Shown here piece after piece: positions 9,228 to 20,093 of a stretch of DNA of 64,000 nt. Position 1 is the stretch's first letter. Each line of letters opens with the position of its first letter. The notes under the pieces were generated by a model. That model made no database searches. It was not told where the DNA came from and saw nothing but the letters and a program-made list of their open reading frames with translations. The DNA is from Candidatus Scalindua sp. (GTDB lineage Bacteria > Planctomycetota > Brocadiia > Brocadiales > Scalinduaceae). The position numbers and the translations under genes are program-made. Where the stretch lies: the NCBI GenBank assembly GCA_031316155.1, contig JALDRB010000006.1, positions 1 through 64,000 on the forward strand. The letters are read 5' to 3'.

Positions 9228-9989
9228 TTGACAGAAGAGGCGCATGGAAGTTCGAGTGGCGGAGTACCTGAACTTCCCACATTTTTTGATTTGCTGCCCA
9301 TTGATAAGCATGCTGAGATATTCGGGTTAACTTTGCATCAGCTGTTACCGATAGTTATGTCTCTGCTGATCATTGGTTTTCTCGGGTTATTTTCGATGAT
9401 GGCAACACGTAACCTGAAGAAGGTACCGGGTGGATTGCAGGCAATTCTTGAAATAGTAGTTGAAGCGCTTGATAATTTTGTCAAATCAATTTTGGGGAAA
9501 ATGTCTGACAAATTTCTCCCGTTTATCGGTACTCTCTTCCTGTACATACTTATTATGAATCTTATAGGCCAGGTTCCATTGCTTCATTCTCCAACGACCA
9601 ATTATAATACAACCCTGGCGCTTACTTTGCTGGTATTTTTTGCCACTCACTATTATGGACTCAAGCATAATGGTCCGGTAAAATATGTTAAGCATATGAT
9701 GGGTGAACCGAGGTGGATGTCTCCAATGCTGTTTCCGTTACATCTGGTGTCGGAAATCATAACGCGTCCATTGTCACTTTCAATGCGTCTTTACGGGAAT
9801 TTAATGGGTGGACACACTGTGTTGTCTATATTTATAGGACTTTCTCCTTTATTGCTGGGTTTTATTCCTATCCCGATACATTTTCCGTTTGTTTTGTTAG
9901 ATTTGTTGTTAGCAGCACTCCAGGCCTTTATATTTGCATTTTTAGCTAGCTTTTACATAGCTGGGTCAATTGGAGAGAAACATTTATAA
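9228..9989 (+). CDS. atpB: ATP synthase F0 subunit a
   Basis: 253 residues starting at a TTG (9228) behind TAGGAGGAG. It is a multi-helix membrane protein with the subunit a signature SLSMRLYGNLMGGH, whose Arg is the essential proton-channel residue facing the c-ring Glu. LLDLLLAALQAFIFAFLASFYI at the end is the conserved last helix. It conducts protons through the F0 sector. Normal length and position in the operon. Confidence 0.95.
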   Translation: MTEEAHGSSSGGVPELPTFFDLLPIDKHAEIFGLTLHQLLPIVMSLLIIGFLGLFSMMATRNLKKVPGGLQAILEIVVEALDNFVKSILGKMSDKFLPFIGTLFLYILIMNLIGQVPLLHSPTTNYNTTLALTLLVFFATHYYGLKHNGPVKYVKHMMGEPRWMSPMLFPLHLVSEIITRPLSLSMRLYGNLMGGHTVLSIFIGLSPLLLGFIPIPIHFPFVLLDLLLAALQAFIFAFLASFYIAGSIGEKHL

Positions 9990-10014
9990 TTTTTAATGAA
10001 GGGGGATTTTAAGA

Positions 10015-10281
10015 ATGATTTATTTTGCATGTTTGGCGATTGGAATCGGTATGCTGGCTTTTGCCTCGTTTGGTTGCGGCATAGGCCAAGGTATTGCGGT
10101 AGCTGGTGCTTCATCTGCAGTAGCACGGCAGCCCGAGCTGTTCGGAAAAATTCAGATGCTTATGTTTATAGGGTTGGGATTTATCGAAGCGTTAGCAATA
10201 TATTCACTGGTTTTATCATTTATCTTATTGGGAAAATTACCCGATGCAGCAGACGTGTTAAAGGTATTGGGACAACAGTAA
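10015..10281 (+). CDS. atpE: ATP synthase F0 subunit c
   Basis: 88 residues, two helices joined by the polar loop ARQPEL. The ion-binding carboxylate is Glu58 in GFIEALAIYSL. Gln25 in GIGQG is present, but the residue after the Glu is Ala, not the Ser/Thr of Na+-type rings, so the ring is more likely H+-specific. Start ATG at 10015 with GGGGGA upstream. It is followed by a 120-bp gap before atpF. Confidence 0.95.
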   Translation: MIYFACLAIGIGMLAFASFGCGIGQGIAVAGASSAVARQPELFGKIQMLMFIGLGFIEALAIYSLVLSFILLGKLPDAADVLKVLGQQ

Positions 10282-10402
10282 GAAGCGTTCAAAGCCTGTC
10301 CCTCTCCTGCTTGTAAACGTGATAATTTGCTTAAGATATGTTATTCGTGCGGAAGATAGAGTCAGGACTGATAGATAAAAGTAGTAACATGGGAGACTAA
10401 AT

Positions 10403-10909
10403 GTGGGAAATTTGTTGGACGCTTTAGGCGTAGATTTCAAGATGGTCATTATACAGGCTGCAGGATTTCTTCTCCTGTTGGTCTTGATGAAGAAGTTTCT
10501 TTTCGGCAAGATCAAGGACGTTATTAAGGCCAGGGCGGATGAGATAAAGGCTAGGTACAAACGAAGTGAAGATGACAGGGCTGAGGCGGAAAGGCTGAAA
10601 GAAGCGTATCTGCAAAAAAGTGTTAAAGCTGATGAGGCTGCTGAGGCTAAGATCGAGGAAGCTGTAGTCAAAGCAAAAGACATTAGTGACGCAATGATTA
10701 AAGAGGCGCATCAGGCTGTTGCGGATGAAAAAGCCAGAGCTCAAACAGGTATGGAGATGGAAAGAAAGAAAGCCTTGGCAGAGGTAAGAAATCAGGTTGT
10801 CGATCTTACAATTCTTTCGACTACAAGGTTGATTAAACAATCGACTAATCGTAAGACAGCTGAAAAATTAGTGGATGACGTTATTAGGGGAGTGGGGAAA
10901 CTGTCTTGA
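10403..10909 (+). CDS. atpF: ATP synthase F0 subunit b
   Basis: 168 residues from a GTG at 10403 (GGGAGA about 7 bases upstream; an overlapping ATG at 10401 is out of frame). One N-terminal membrane helix (about residues 10-30) is followed by a long charged coiled coil, the peripheral stalk that holds F1 against rotation. Its stop overlaps the TTG start of atpH (TTGA), showing translational coupling. Confidence 0.92.
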   Translation: MGNLLDALGVDFKMVIIQAAGFLLLLVLMKKFLFGKIKDVIKARADEIKARYKRSEDDRAEAERLKEAYLQKSVKADEAAEAKIEEAVVKAKDISDAMIKEAHQAVADEKARAQTGMEMERKKALAEVRNQVVDLTILSTTRLIKQSTNRKTAEKLVDDVIRGVGKLS

Positions 10910-11457
10910 TAGAAGAGAGCTTGGTAGAAGGGTATGCAAAGGCTTTGTTTGAAGTCGCTGTTCAGAGGGGTGATACCGGCGACATAGAAAAAGACCTGGA
11001 CGGCATTAAAGAATTGTTAGGTAGCAATAAGAAGTTTTGTGACATTCTCTACCATCCATCCATTGTAAAAGCCGATAAAAAAGAGATCATTAACAAGATT
11101 ATTGTGCCTCAATGTTCCAGTAAATGGGTTAAAAATCTCCTCTTTCTTTTAATTGATAAGAGAAGGGAGAGGATTTTGGTTTATCTTCCTGATATTTACA
11201 AAAAAGTTGCAGCCAGGATAAGGGGGGTTGTGTCCATAAAAGTTCAGACGGCAATTCCTTTGACCGAAGAGAGGCTTGCTGAATTGCATAATAATCTCGA
11301 AAAGTTGACAAAGAAGAAAGTGGAAATAGAAACAGAAGTTAATGAAGGTATCATCGGTGGAATGGTAATCAGAATTGAAAATAAAATAATTGATGGAAGT
11401 ATTACTAACCATTTGAAAAATCTAAAAAAGAGTTTGCTAAAGACGGCCTTCGCCTAA
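10906..11457 (+). CDS. atpH: ATP synthase F1 subunit delta
   Basis: 183 residues from a TTG at 10906 overlapping the atpF stop. The N-terminal helical domain begins LVEGYAKALFEVA, and the C-terminal end has the conserved GIIGGMVIRIENKIIDGS motif of OSCP/delta proteins. It links the b stalk to the top of F1. Normal length and order. Confidence 0.92.
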   Translation: MIEESLVEGYAKALFEVAVQRGDTGDIEKDLDGIKELLGSNKKFCDILYHPSIVKADKKEIINKIIVPQCSSKWVKNLLFLLIDKRRERILVYLPDIYKKVAARIRGVVSIKVQTAIPLTEERLAELHNNLEKLTKKKVEIETEVNEGIIGGMVIRIENKIIDGSITNHLKNLKKSLLKTAFA

Positions 11458-11490
11458 GGGAGTCTTTATTTTTGTGGGGGTATAGCAGGT

Positions 11491-12999
11491 ATGACTGTAA
11501 GACCAGATGAAGTTGCTTCTATTATAAAGCAAGAAATTGAAAGATATGAAGATAAATTGAAGATGGAGAGTGTTGGTACCGTTCTCCAGGTGGGTGATGG
11601 TGTTGCCAGAGTTTATGGTTTGGATGACTGCATGTCAAACGAATTGCTTGAGTTTCCGGGAGAAGTTTTTGGGATTGCCCTTAACCTGGAAGAGGATAAC
11701 GTTGGATGTGTATTGTTAGGATCTGACAAAGATATAAAAGAAGGTGATATCGTAAAGACCACGGGAAGGATTGTAGAAGTTCCTGTTGGAGAAGGGTTGC
11801 TTGGAAGAGTGGTAAATGCACTTGGTCAGCCACTTGATGGTAAAGGGCCTATCGTTTCTGATAAATCAATGCCGGTGGAAGGTTCTGCTCCCAACGTTGT
11901 AGAAAGACAGCCTGTAGTGGAACCGTTGCAGACAGGTATAAAGGCTATCGATGCCATGATTCCAATTGGCCGTGGACAAAGAGAATTGATAATAGGTGAC
12001 AGGCAGACAGGTAAAACTGCTATACTGGTAGATACAATCCTGAACCAGAAGGGGACTGGTGTCATGAGTATTTATGTGGCAATCGGTCAGAAACTTTCCA
12101 CCGTGGCCGGTGTAATTAAGGTCCTTGAAGATAACGGAGCATTGGAGAATTCTATCGTTGTGGTTGCTTCTGCAAGTGACCCAGCGCCTATGCAATACCT
12201 TGCTCCTTATTCCGGTTGTGCGATGGGGGAATACTTTAGGGATAATGGAAAACATGCAGTTATAATGTATGACGATCTGTATAAGCATGCCGTTGCGTAC
12301 AGGCAGGTGTCTTTGCTTCTCAGAAGACCTCCGGGTAGGGAGGCGTTTCCGGGTGATATTTTTAATATTCACTCCCGTTTGCTGGAAAGAGCGGCTAAAT
12401 TAAATGATGAACTGGGAGGGGGATCTCTGACTGCACTTCCGGTTGTGGAAACTCAGGCTGGCGATTATGCAGCTTATATTCCTACAAATGTGATATCAAT
12501 TACAGATGGTCAGATTTATCTCGAGAGCGATCTCTTTAATTCAGGTGTTCGTCCTGCAATTAGTGTCGGGCTTTCTGTCTCCAGGGTAGGTGGAAATGCG
12601 CAGATTCCTGCAATGAAGAAAGTTGCCGGGGCATTGCGGCTCAATCTGGCTCAGCATCGGGAGTTGGCGGCCTTTGCACAGTTTGGTTCAGAGCTTGATA
12701 AGGCAACACAGGATCAGCTGTCGAGAGGTGAAAGGTTAATAGAGATATTAAAACAACCGCAATATACGCCATCCCCCGTGGAGGACCAGGTTATCATCAT
12801 ATATGCAGCTATTAACGGTTATCTGGATGATGTGCCGGTCGAGAAGATAAAGGATTTTGAAATCAAATTCCTGCAGAACATAAGAGAAAAACATTCAGGG
12901 ATAGCTATGGCGATCAAAGAGAAGAAGAAGATTGAAGAGGATACCGCCAATAATCTGAACAGGGCAATCACAGAATTTAAGAAGTTGTTTAATGCGTAG
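11491..12999 (+). CDS. atpA: ATP synthase F1 subunit alpha
   Basis: 502 residues, ATG 11491 after GGGGG. Walker A GDRQTGKT near residue 170, the catalytic-site Arg region in [15 protein letters not shown], and the family-typical [23 protein letters not shown]. It forms the non-catalytic nucleotide sites of F1. A 290-bp gap with a degenerate repeat separates it from atpG, unusual inside an atp operon. Confidence 0.97.
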   Translation: MTVRPDEVASIIKQEIERYEDKLKMESVGTVLQVGDGVARVYGLDDCMSNELLEFPGEVFGIALNLEEDNVGCVLLGSDKDIKEGDIVKTTGRIVEVPVGEGLLGRVVNALGQPLDGKGPIVSDKSMPVEGSAPNVVERQPVVEPLQTGIKAIDAMIPIGRGQRELIIGDRQTGKTAILVDTILNQKGTGVMSIYVAIGQKLSTVAGVIKVLEDNGALENSIVVVASASDPAPMQYLAPYSGCAMGEYFRDNGKHAVIMYDDLYKHAVAYRQVSLLLRRPPGREAFPGDIFNIHSRLLERAAKLNDELGGGSLTALPVVETQAGDYAAYIPTNVISITDGQIYLESDLFNSGVRPAISVGLSVSRVGGNAQIPAMKKVAGALRLNLAQHRELAAFAQFGSELDKATQDQLSRGERLIEILKQPQYTPSPVEDQVIIIYAAINGYLDDVPVEKIKDFEIKFLQNIREKHSGIAMAIKEKKKIEEDTANNLNRAITEFKKLFNA

Positions 13000-13013
13000 T
13001 TTTCAACAGTATG

Positions 13014-13095
13014 CTTTATGTGTGTTAGCGCACGCGCCAGAACCAGTCGTCGGCCAGATGCCGGAACGGTTTTAAGCAACAGCAAGGATGTCTTT
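13014..13095 (+). repeat. Dispersed nested-hairpin repeat, family R3, degenerate copy
   Basis: Shares TTATGTGTGTTAGCGCAC and TTTTAAGCAACAGCAAGGATGTC with the copies at 18736, 49785 and 62470, but carries a short insert containing GGCCAGATGCCGG. It sits inside the ATP synthase operon between atpA and atpG. Confidence 0.5.
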
Positions 13096-13284
13096 ATCCG
13101 CCTGGTTTCCAACCAAGTCGGCGCTAGCAGGAATCATTCCGATGGGTAGATTGTACTGAGCCAACTGACGCTTAAGGTGATAGAGATTTTTGAGTACGCC
13201 AGGATCTTCAGAGATCGGCTGAGAGCACACTGCAGAATTGCTATACGATATGCATGCATGAATGCTAAGAAGCTCATAATAAAG
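13072..13284 (-). pseudogene. Possible gene fragment between atpA and atpG (HEPN-like?)
   Basis: An open stretch of about 70 codons on the reverse strand with no start. It reads YYELLSIHACISYSNSAVCSQ, then VLKNLYHLKRQLAQYNLPIGM. The first part faintly resembles helices of HEPN-type proteins; this is a guess. Its last dozen codons fall in the R3 repeat and so are not original. It runs opposite to the operon, ends abruptly at the atpG leader, and is probably a relic of an insertion. Confidence 0.25.
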
Positions 13285-13292
13285 AAAAAACT

Positions 13293-14192
13293 ATGGAAAG
13301 TACCAGAGATATAAAGAGAAGAATCAAGAGCATTACAAATATCCAGCAGATTACGCGTGCGATGGAAATGGTTGCAGCAAATCGGCTTAAAAAAGCTGAA
13401 AGCAGGGCGTTATCTTCGCGGCCCTATACTCAGAATGTTACTTCTATTCTGAGAAATTTGATTCAGACTACTCCGGAAAAGGCACATTTCTTTGATCTGA
13501 AAAAGGAAGTAAAAAAGATAATGATCTTGTTGATTACGTCTGACAAGGGGTTATGCGGTGCTTATAATACGAATGCCATACAGCATGCGGTTAAGTTTAT
13601 AAAAGAGCATTCCAAGAGTGAAATAAGTCTGCATCTGATTGGTAAAAAGGGAAATATTTTCTTTCAGCGCAGGCCATATACGATCGGGCAGTATTATAAA
13701 GATACGGTTGAGCAGATCGGGCTGTCATCCCTCAAGGGCGGGGATAATAAGATCTCTGAAATAGCTGCCAGGATGATAAAAGACTTTGAGGAAGACAATT
13801 ATGATGAAATCTATCTGTTTTATACAAAATTCAAGACCGTGATGAAATCAGATCCTGCCCGGATAAGGCTTTTGCCATTAGAAAATATCGATACAGACTC
13901 CGGTGAGGGTGAAGGTAAAAAGGCTTTGCAGGGAGATTGCATTTTAGAACCTTCGTCGGAGGTAATCTTCTCAAAGCTGTTGCCAAAATACCTTGAATGC
14001 CAGTTACGTCAGGCGATATTTGAATCGCTAACGGCTGAGTATGCAGCTCGCAGGGTCGCAATGATTGCTGCCTCTGAAAATGCTGAAGAGATAATTGATG
14101 AGCTCACGCAAGTTTATAATAAGGCAAGGCAGGAGGCTATTACCAAGGAGTTGCTGGAAGTTGTATCGGGTTCCGAGGCATTAAGAAGTTAA
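13293..14192 (+). CDS. atpG: ATP synthase F1 subunit gamma
   Basis: 299 residues. Begins with the family-typical DIKRRIKSITNIQQITRAMEMVAANRLKKAE helix and ends with EYAARRVAMIAASENA and YNKARQEAITKELLEVVSGSEAL. The two end helices form the rotating central shaft. ATG at 13293; the upstream AAGAAAAAA is only a weak ribosome binding site. Confidence 0.95.
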   Translation: MESTRDIKRRIKSITNIQQITRAMEMVAANRLKKAESRALSSRPYTQNVTSILRNLIQTTPEKAHFFDLKKEVKKIMILLITSDKGLCGAYNTNAIQHAVKFIKEHSKSEISLHLIGKKGNIFFQRRPYTIGQYYKDTVEQIGLSSLKGGDNKISEIAARMIKDFEEDNYDEIYLFYTKFKTVMKSDPARIRLLPLENIDTDSGEGEGKKALQGDCILEPSSEVIFSKLLPKYLECQLRQAIFESLTAEYAARRVAMIAASENAEEIIDELTQVYNKARQEAITKELLEVVSGSEALRS

Positions 14193-14297
14193 TTGTTAAT
14201 GGTCATGCCTGACACTGATGTTTTTTAAATCTGAGAAGTCAGTTAATAAACAGATCCAGAGTGATCTGAGGTGTTAAGGTAGACTTTATGATGATAG

Positions 14298-15725
<1,428 letters not shown>

Positions 15726-16010
15726 TAATAGCAGCTGTTCCCCATTTATCCTGCTTAGGAGAATGGTATCCGTTGTGCTCAGGATAGTTGGTCAGGGTTT
15801 TTACCTATATTTTTAATTACCTGGTAGAATCTTAAATAGGGCAGGAAGAGGTTATGGCACTGAATAAGATTTTTAGCAGGCCCGGTAATTAAATTTTCTA
15901 ACATTTGAAGAAACATTTATTTTGTCGTGAGAGAGCGCAGGTATTGTAATTTGAAATCTCATCCTGCGCAGTAAAGAACTAAGAAGTTAGCAACAGAAAG
16001 GGGTTAAATT
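15726..16010 (+). other. Gap between atpD and atpC, no gene seen
   Basis: 285 bases with stops in all frames and no recognised repeat. It ends with the ribosome binding site of atpC (GAAAGGGG at 15995-16002). The gap is long for neighbouring F1 genes but there is no obvious terminator in it. Confidence 0.6.
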
Positions 16011-16277
16011 CTGGCTGGAAATAGTTTTCTGTTAAATATAATCACTCCGGAGAAAATAGTATACAGTAATGAGGTAACTGCTATAGTGGCCCATGGTACC
16101 AGTGGTTATCTTGGTGTAATGGCTCATCATACTCCTCTTGTTACTTCTCTTGAACCGGGTCCGTTTAAGATTACTGAGCCTGGAGACAAAATAGTTAAAC
16201 TGTCTCTAGAGAGTGGTTTTATGGAGGTGAGGGGAAATAAAGTTGTTGTGCTGGCTGATTCTGTTAAGAATCAGTAA
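16011..16277 (+). CDS. atpC: ATP synthase F1 subunit epsilon, short form
   Basis: 88 codons. The beta-sandwich domain is complete from its usual start (NSFLLNIITPEKIVYS, then GYLGVMAHHTPLVTSLEPG) to EVRGNKVVVLADS, but the C-terminal helical hairpin that inhibits F1 in longer forms is absent. An in-frame stop at 16005 leaves only ATT 16008 or CTG 16011 as starts before the conserved region; CTG has the better spacing to AAGGGG. The next usable start, GTG 16086, would remove a third of the fold. Short epsilons of this size are known in other phyla. Confidence 0.85.
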   Translation: MAGNSFLLNIITPEKIVYSNEVTAIVAHGTSGYLGVMAHHTPLVTSLEPGPFKITEPGDKIVKLSLESGFMEVRGNKVVVLADSVKNQ

Positions 16278-16316
16278 ATTGTGGTTGAACGAAAACTACC
16301 CATCTACTGTGTTACT

Positions 16317-16372
16317 GTAAAAATTCCAGAATCCTCATGTACTTTCGTACGTTCCGGTTCCAGAATTTTTAC
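16317..16372 (+). terminator. Stem-loop after the ATP synthase operon
   Basis: A 10-bp perfect inverted repeat, GTAAAAATTC and GAATTTTTAC, encloses a smaller GTAC...GTAC hairpin, 40 bases after the atpC stop. The left arm gives an A-run and the right arm a T-run, so it may act as a terminator on either strand. It could equally be a dispersed palindromic element. Confidence 0.45.
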
Positions 16373-16605
16373 GAGCCTTATATCTGAACAGTTTTGGCTC
16401 AACCACAGAGTTTCAGGATTCACTTCCTATTGAATCAAGCAGTGTGTTTACTCCTGTAACAGGATAGATCGTCATATCACTTCTCCTCTGAATCAAATCA
16501 TCACTCTAGATAAGACCGCTGTTCAATGGAGTGTTTGCCGGTAAATCTGTGGTATCGTTTTTATAAATTTTGCGAGAAATGATATAGTAAATTTATGTTA
16601 TTATT

Positions 16606-16735
16606 GAAGCCAAGGAAAAAGAAAGCATAAGACTCGCCAAATTACACTTCGGGCATGTTTACGATTCGATATTTATGAGTTACGATTTAAGGGATAAAAA
16701 ATAAAAGAGCTGGAAAAAGAAAATAGGAGTAAAAA
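16606..16735 (+). repeat. Dispersed repeat, family R5, copy 1
   Basis: Shares CGCCAAATTACACTTCGGGCA, TTACGATTT and GAAAAAGAAA blocks with 29640-29775. Both copies follow TTATTATTGAAG. It is non-coding. Confidence 0.7.
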
Positions 16736-16802
16736 TTAGCTCCGCTCTTCCTGCTCATATCTTTTCAGACCCAGTTTGGCAACGTTTATCAATGCCTAAC
16801 TT
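16736..16802 (-). pseudogene. Fragment of tsaB 3' end
   Basis: About 60 bases closely matching the tsaB segment at 48955-49015 (CTCATATCTTTTCAG, CCAGTTTGGCAACGTT, AATGCCTAAC), in the same orientation relative to the plus strand. It corresponds to the near-C-terminal residues NVAKLGLKRYEEGER. It is the third tsaB-derived sequence in the window. Confidence 0.6.
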
Positions 16803-16817
16803 GTGAAAATATTACAT

Positions 16818-17444
16818 TCATCTATCTGTGGAATGCTTTTTGTTACTTTCACTGTCCTTGGCGATATTCCTGCTTATCTCACCTACGTGCCACGCAATAC
16901 TTTTGAAAGATTCAAGTATATCAAGGTAAATTGGAGCGTTCTTTGGCGTGCACACTCCGGATATTAACCTGTCTTCATGAAAGATAGCATATTCATCTGC
17001 CTGTTCACACAATTCTTTCACATTGCTACGGATATGTTTAACAAGCTCTCTAGTACATTTATTGATACAATTAGCCAGGCCATTCAACAGTTCCTGCAAC
17101 TCACTAAATAATTTATTAGCCTCATTAACTGATTTGTCCGAAAATAGAATATCGTCTGTTACCTTCTTATTTATCGCGTTAAACATTTTATTCAATCCTT
17201 TTCCTATTCTATTGAAATGTTCGGGAACAGGAAAAATATACTTAATGTCCTTTGCATCCTTCTCATCAAGAAGAGATTTAAGTAGTTTTTCAGAGTCTTT
17301 GTAAAGATTTGCTTCAAGACCCTCTACTTTTGCCAGAAAATCCGGATTATGTTTCTTAAAACCTTTATCCAGCATTTCAAGCATCTCTTTTGTATGATTA
17401 ATCATCCCTAAAAGGTCATTATTTACTTCACTCTGACTGATCAT
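16818..17444 (-). CDS. PhoU-like helical protein
   Basis: 208 residues, all-helical, no membrane segment or signal. Repeated three-helix pattern with charged residues and motifs such as NKLFSELQELLNGLANCI and YLDILESFKSIAWHVGEISRNIA resembles the PhoU/DUF47 fold, which binds metal clusters and regulates phosphate transporters. No phosphate transporter is adjacent, so a partner is not shown. The ATG at 17444 follows AAGGAGG with good spacing. Confidence 0.55.
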   Translation of the reverse strand: MISQSEVNNDLLGMINHTKEMLEMLDKGFKKHNPDFLAKVEGLEANLYKDSEKLLKSLLDEKDAKDIKYIFPVPEHFNRIGKGLNKMFNAINKKVTDDILFSDKSVNEANKLFSELQELLNGLANCINKCTRELVKHIRSNVKELCEQADEYAIFHEDRLISGVCTPKNAPIYLDILESFKSIAWHVGEISRNIAKDSESNKKHSTDR

Positions 17445-17542
17445 TTTAAATCCTCCTTATTTTTAATGAATACCTTAAACCTTCGGCTTTGCTGATGGCC
17501 CCAGTTATGCTATACGGTTATAATAGTGTTTTGAGATTGTTA

Positions 17543-17722
17543 TATACTCATCTCATAATGGTTTTCGGACCTGCCTGTGCGTAAGGAAAGGAACGCACGC
17601 AGACAGGTAAAATCTGAGATAAAATTGCCCGAGTAAAGTCCTCGGCGCCTTTTGTCCGGGGGGATACCTTCACCAGGATTTGGTTTCCAGTAAAACCGAA
17701 AACCAAATCGGTTTTAAGTATA
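17543..17722 (-). repeat. MITE-like repeat, family R2, copy 1
   Basis: About 180 bp, bounded by TATACT and AGTATA. On the minus strand it reads AACCGATTTGGTTTTCGG..., ...CTTTACTCGGGCAATTTTATCTC..., ...CTGTCTGCGTGCGTTCC..., ending GAGATGAGTATA. Two other copies are at 22242-22450 and 35871-36040. Internal hairpins and short terminal inverted repeats without an ORF fit a non-autonomous mobile element. Confidence 0.75.
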
Positions 17723-17832
17723 AATTTATCATGTTTTCTGAATATTACCAATACTAAAATAATATCATTTATTATCTGGTGAATGGTTGTAGCTATTTTG
17801 TTTAGCATACCGACAAAATACAATACATCCGA

Positions 17833-18243
17833 TTACAAAACAGGAAGGACAAATTCAGAAAACTATTTATGAAAAATGCCCCGATCATCTGAAATTTTCT
17901 TTTGCATTGTGGATACGTAAAGAAGTTCAGCAGTTAATCAAACGTCTCTGGTCTCTCAACATGCTGGTGCGAACTGTTGGTGAATACTTGAAGCGATGGG
18001 GATTTACCCCTCAAAAACCATTGCGTAGAGCCTGCAAGCAGAATCCTGAAGCCGTTAAAACCTGAGTTAAATCCAGATGAATACCTGAACTGTGATTTAA
18101 AAGTTGGTGTACATTCTCAAACGCCTGAGAAAATGAAAGATCAGCTCAAGAACAACACAATATCTCACTTAAGAAAACTTCAAAAGTCTCCGGACCGAGT
18201 GAGGAGATATTTTAAGCATCGAATGATAGCGTATGCAGCATAG
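17833..18243 (+). pseudogene. IS630-family transposase remnant
   Basis: Reads KEVQQLIKRLWSLNMLVRTVGEYLKRWGFTPQKPLRRACKQNPEAVKT to a stop, then, after loss of the central catalytic part, PELNPDEYLNCDLKVGV and the C-terminal tail ending MIAYAA at 18243. These are the N-terminal HTH region and the PELNPxE motif of IS630 transposases. It differs from the intact IS630 copy at 38393-39418, so it comes from another element. Confidence 0.8.
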
Positions 18244-18735
18244 ACACTCTCTTTAATTACCGGGTTAATATTTATCTCCTATGGTAAGATCCAGCTCATT
18301 AGTTTTCTCATAATTTCAATTAAATATAGAATAGTAAGCAATGGGTTATCAATGTAATATTTCTACTCCTGTGATTAACGAATCAGTTATATCTATGCAC
18401 ATTATGAAGGCAAGATACTTATTTAACAGAAAATTAGCAATTAAACAAAGGGTTTCCTAAAGAGGAAAGCGAAGGATTAACATCACAGATAAGGAGGGTT
18501 TTCCAAAATGTATTCTATCTTCTATCCCGGTTGCTAATTTTTCACCTTTTGAGACGCAGTCTTTGGAGTAAAAACATTACCCATGCATTCGCTGAGAGAT
18601 TTTTTTGAACTGGCACAGTACATAAAATTTGTACACTTCCTGCAAAACATCCTTAACATATAAATTTCTCAGTTACCGTTTCATACTGTCTATCACAACT
18701 TCATCGATGCATACTATTGATGCATAGTTTTCAAA
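18244..18735. other. Non-coding stretch, nothing recognised
   Basis: About 490 bases after the IS630 remnant with no open frame of note. It holds a small GGTTTCCTAAAGAGGAAAGC hairpin near 18450 and A+T-rich sequence. I see no RNA gene. Confidence 0.5.
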
Positions 18736-18845
18736 ATCATGTTTTATGTGCGTTAGCACATGCTCAAAATGGCGTTAAGCAACGATATGGATGTCGTTGT
18801 AGCAATTTTGAAAGAGCTGTGCAGGATGCAAACTCGTTGTATAAA
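18736..18845 (+). repeat. Dispersed nested-hairpin repeat, family R3, copy
   Basis: About 105 bp with two hairpins, GTGCGTTAGCAC and AACGATATGGATGTCGTT, followed by GTAGCAATTTTGAAAGAG and ending near ACTCGTT. Related copies lie at 13014, 24207, 49785 and 62470. It sits just downstream of the glutamate dehydrogenase gene. Confidence 0.8.
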
Positions 18846-18854
18846 TGCATCGTA

Positions 18855-20093
18855 TCAGGGGAACAGACCTCTGGCTTTCTGTGCTTCTGAAACCCGGTTG
18901 ATGCCGAGCATCCATGCCGTAGTCCGCATATCAACTTTCCTTTCTTGAGATAACAGCAGAACTCTGTTAAAAACGTTTGTCATTATGTTTTTTAAGCGAT
19001 TAAGAACTTCGTTTTCTGTCCAGAAATAGAATTGAAGGTCTTGTACCCATTCAAAATATGAGATGACCACACCCCCTGAATTTGCAAGTATATCCGGAAC
19101 CAAAAACACATCTCGACTTGTGAGAATCGCATCTGCTTCAGGTGTGGTAGGTCCATTAGCGCCTTCAACAATTATTTTGGCTTTGATATCAGCGGCATTA
19201 AATTTGGTGATTTGTCCTTCTATCGCTGCAGGAATCAACACATCGCAGTCAACAGTAAGAAGGTCTTCATTTGTTATAGTATCAACATCAGGAAATCCAG
19301 AGATTGTTTTATTTTCCTTCGCATAGTGCAATAAGTTTTTAACATTAATGCCATTCTGGTTATAGATCCCACCCTTACTATTACTTACTGCAACAACCTT
19401 ACAACCTTTCTCGAAAAGTAACCTTGCGGCGGTAGAAGCTACATTTCCAAATCCCTGGATTGCGACTTTAAGTCCTTTTAACTCTTTCCCGATAACTTGT
19501 ACAGACTCTTCTACCATATAATAAACCCCTCTTCCTGTACCTTCCTCTCTTCCTAAAGAACCACCCAATACCAATGGTTTACCCGTAACAACTCCCAGTA
19601 CCGTGTTTCCTTTTTGCATACTGTAGGTGTCCATCATCCATGCCATGGTTTGCATATTGGTATTCATATCCGGGGCAGGTATATCCTGTTGAGGGCCAAT
19701 TGCCCAGATAATTTCTGTCGTAAACCTTCTGGTAAGACATTCAATCTCCTTCTCTGACATCTCTCTCGGATTGCAGCAAACACCGCCCTTGGCTCCACCG
19801 TACGGCAGCTCCATCAATGCACATTTCCAGCTCATCAACATCGCCAAGGCGCTTACCTCTTCGAGGTTCACGTTTGGGTGATATCGTATACCTCCCTTTG
19901 ATGGCCCCAGGGTAACATCGTGCTGCACTCTGTAACCCATGAATACCTTCATTTTCCCGGTATCCATTCGAATGGGAATAGAGACGATTAATGACCGTTT
20001 AGGATACCGCAATCTCTCTCGAATTCCATCATCCAACTTAAGCTTTTCGGTAACAAGATCATACTGTTTTAAAACCGACATTAAAAAAGACAT
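18855..20093 (-). CDS. Glu/Leu/Phe/Val dehydrogenase (glutamate dehydrogenase)
   Basis: 412 residues, typical of the hexameric small GDH family, which interconverts glutamate and 2-oxoglutarate with ammonium. Motifs: GPSKGGIRYHP, PYGGAKGGV containing the catalytic Lys, PAPDMNT with the catalytic Asp, TGKPLVLGGSLGREEGTGRG, and the NAD(P)-binding GFGNVAS. The cofactor preference is not clear from the motif alone. It would link ammonium to amino-acid metabolism. Stand-alone on the minus strand. Confidence 0.95.
   Translation of the reverse strand: MSFLMSVLKQYDLVTEKLKLDDGIRERLRYPKRSLIVSIPIRMDTGKMKVFMGYRVQHDVTLGPSKGGIRYHPNVNLEEVSALAMLMSWKCALMELPYGGAKGGVCCNPREMSEKEIECLTRRFTTEIIWAIGPQQDIPAPDMNTNMQTMAWMMDTYSMQKGNTVLGVVTGKPLVLGGSLGREEGTGRGVYYMVEESVQVIGKELKGLKVAIQGFGNVASTAARLLFEKGCKVVAVSNSKGGIYNQNGINVKNLLHYAKENKTISGFPDVDTITNEDLLTVDCDVLIPAAIEGQITKFNAADIKAKIIVEGANGPTTPEADAILTSRDVFLVPDILANSGGVVISYFEWVQDLQFYFWTENEVLNRLKNIMTNVFNRVLLLSQERKVDMRTTAWMLGINRVSEAQKARGLFP

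Noticed and set aside
12819-13112. 97-codon reverse frame overlapping atpA
   Set aside because: No family resemblance, no ribosome binding site, lies mostly antisense to the conserved atpA C-terminus.
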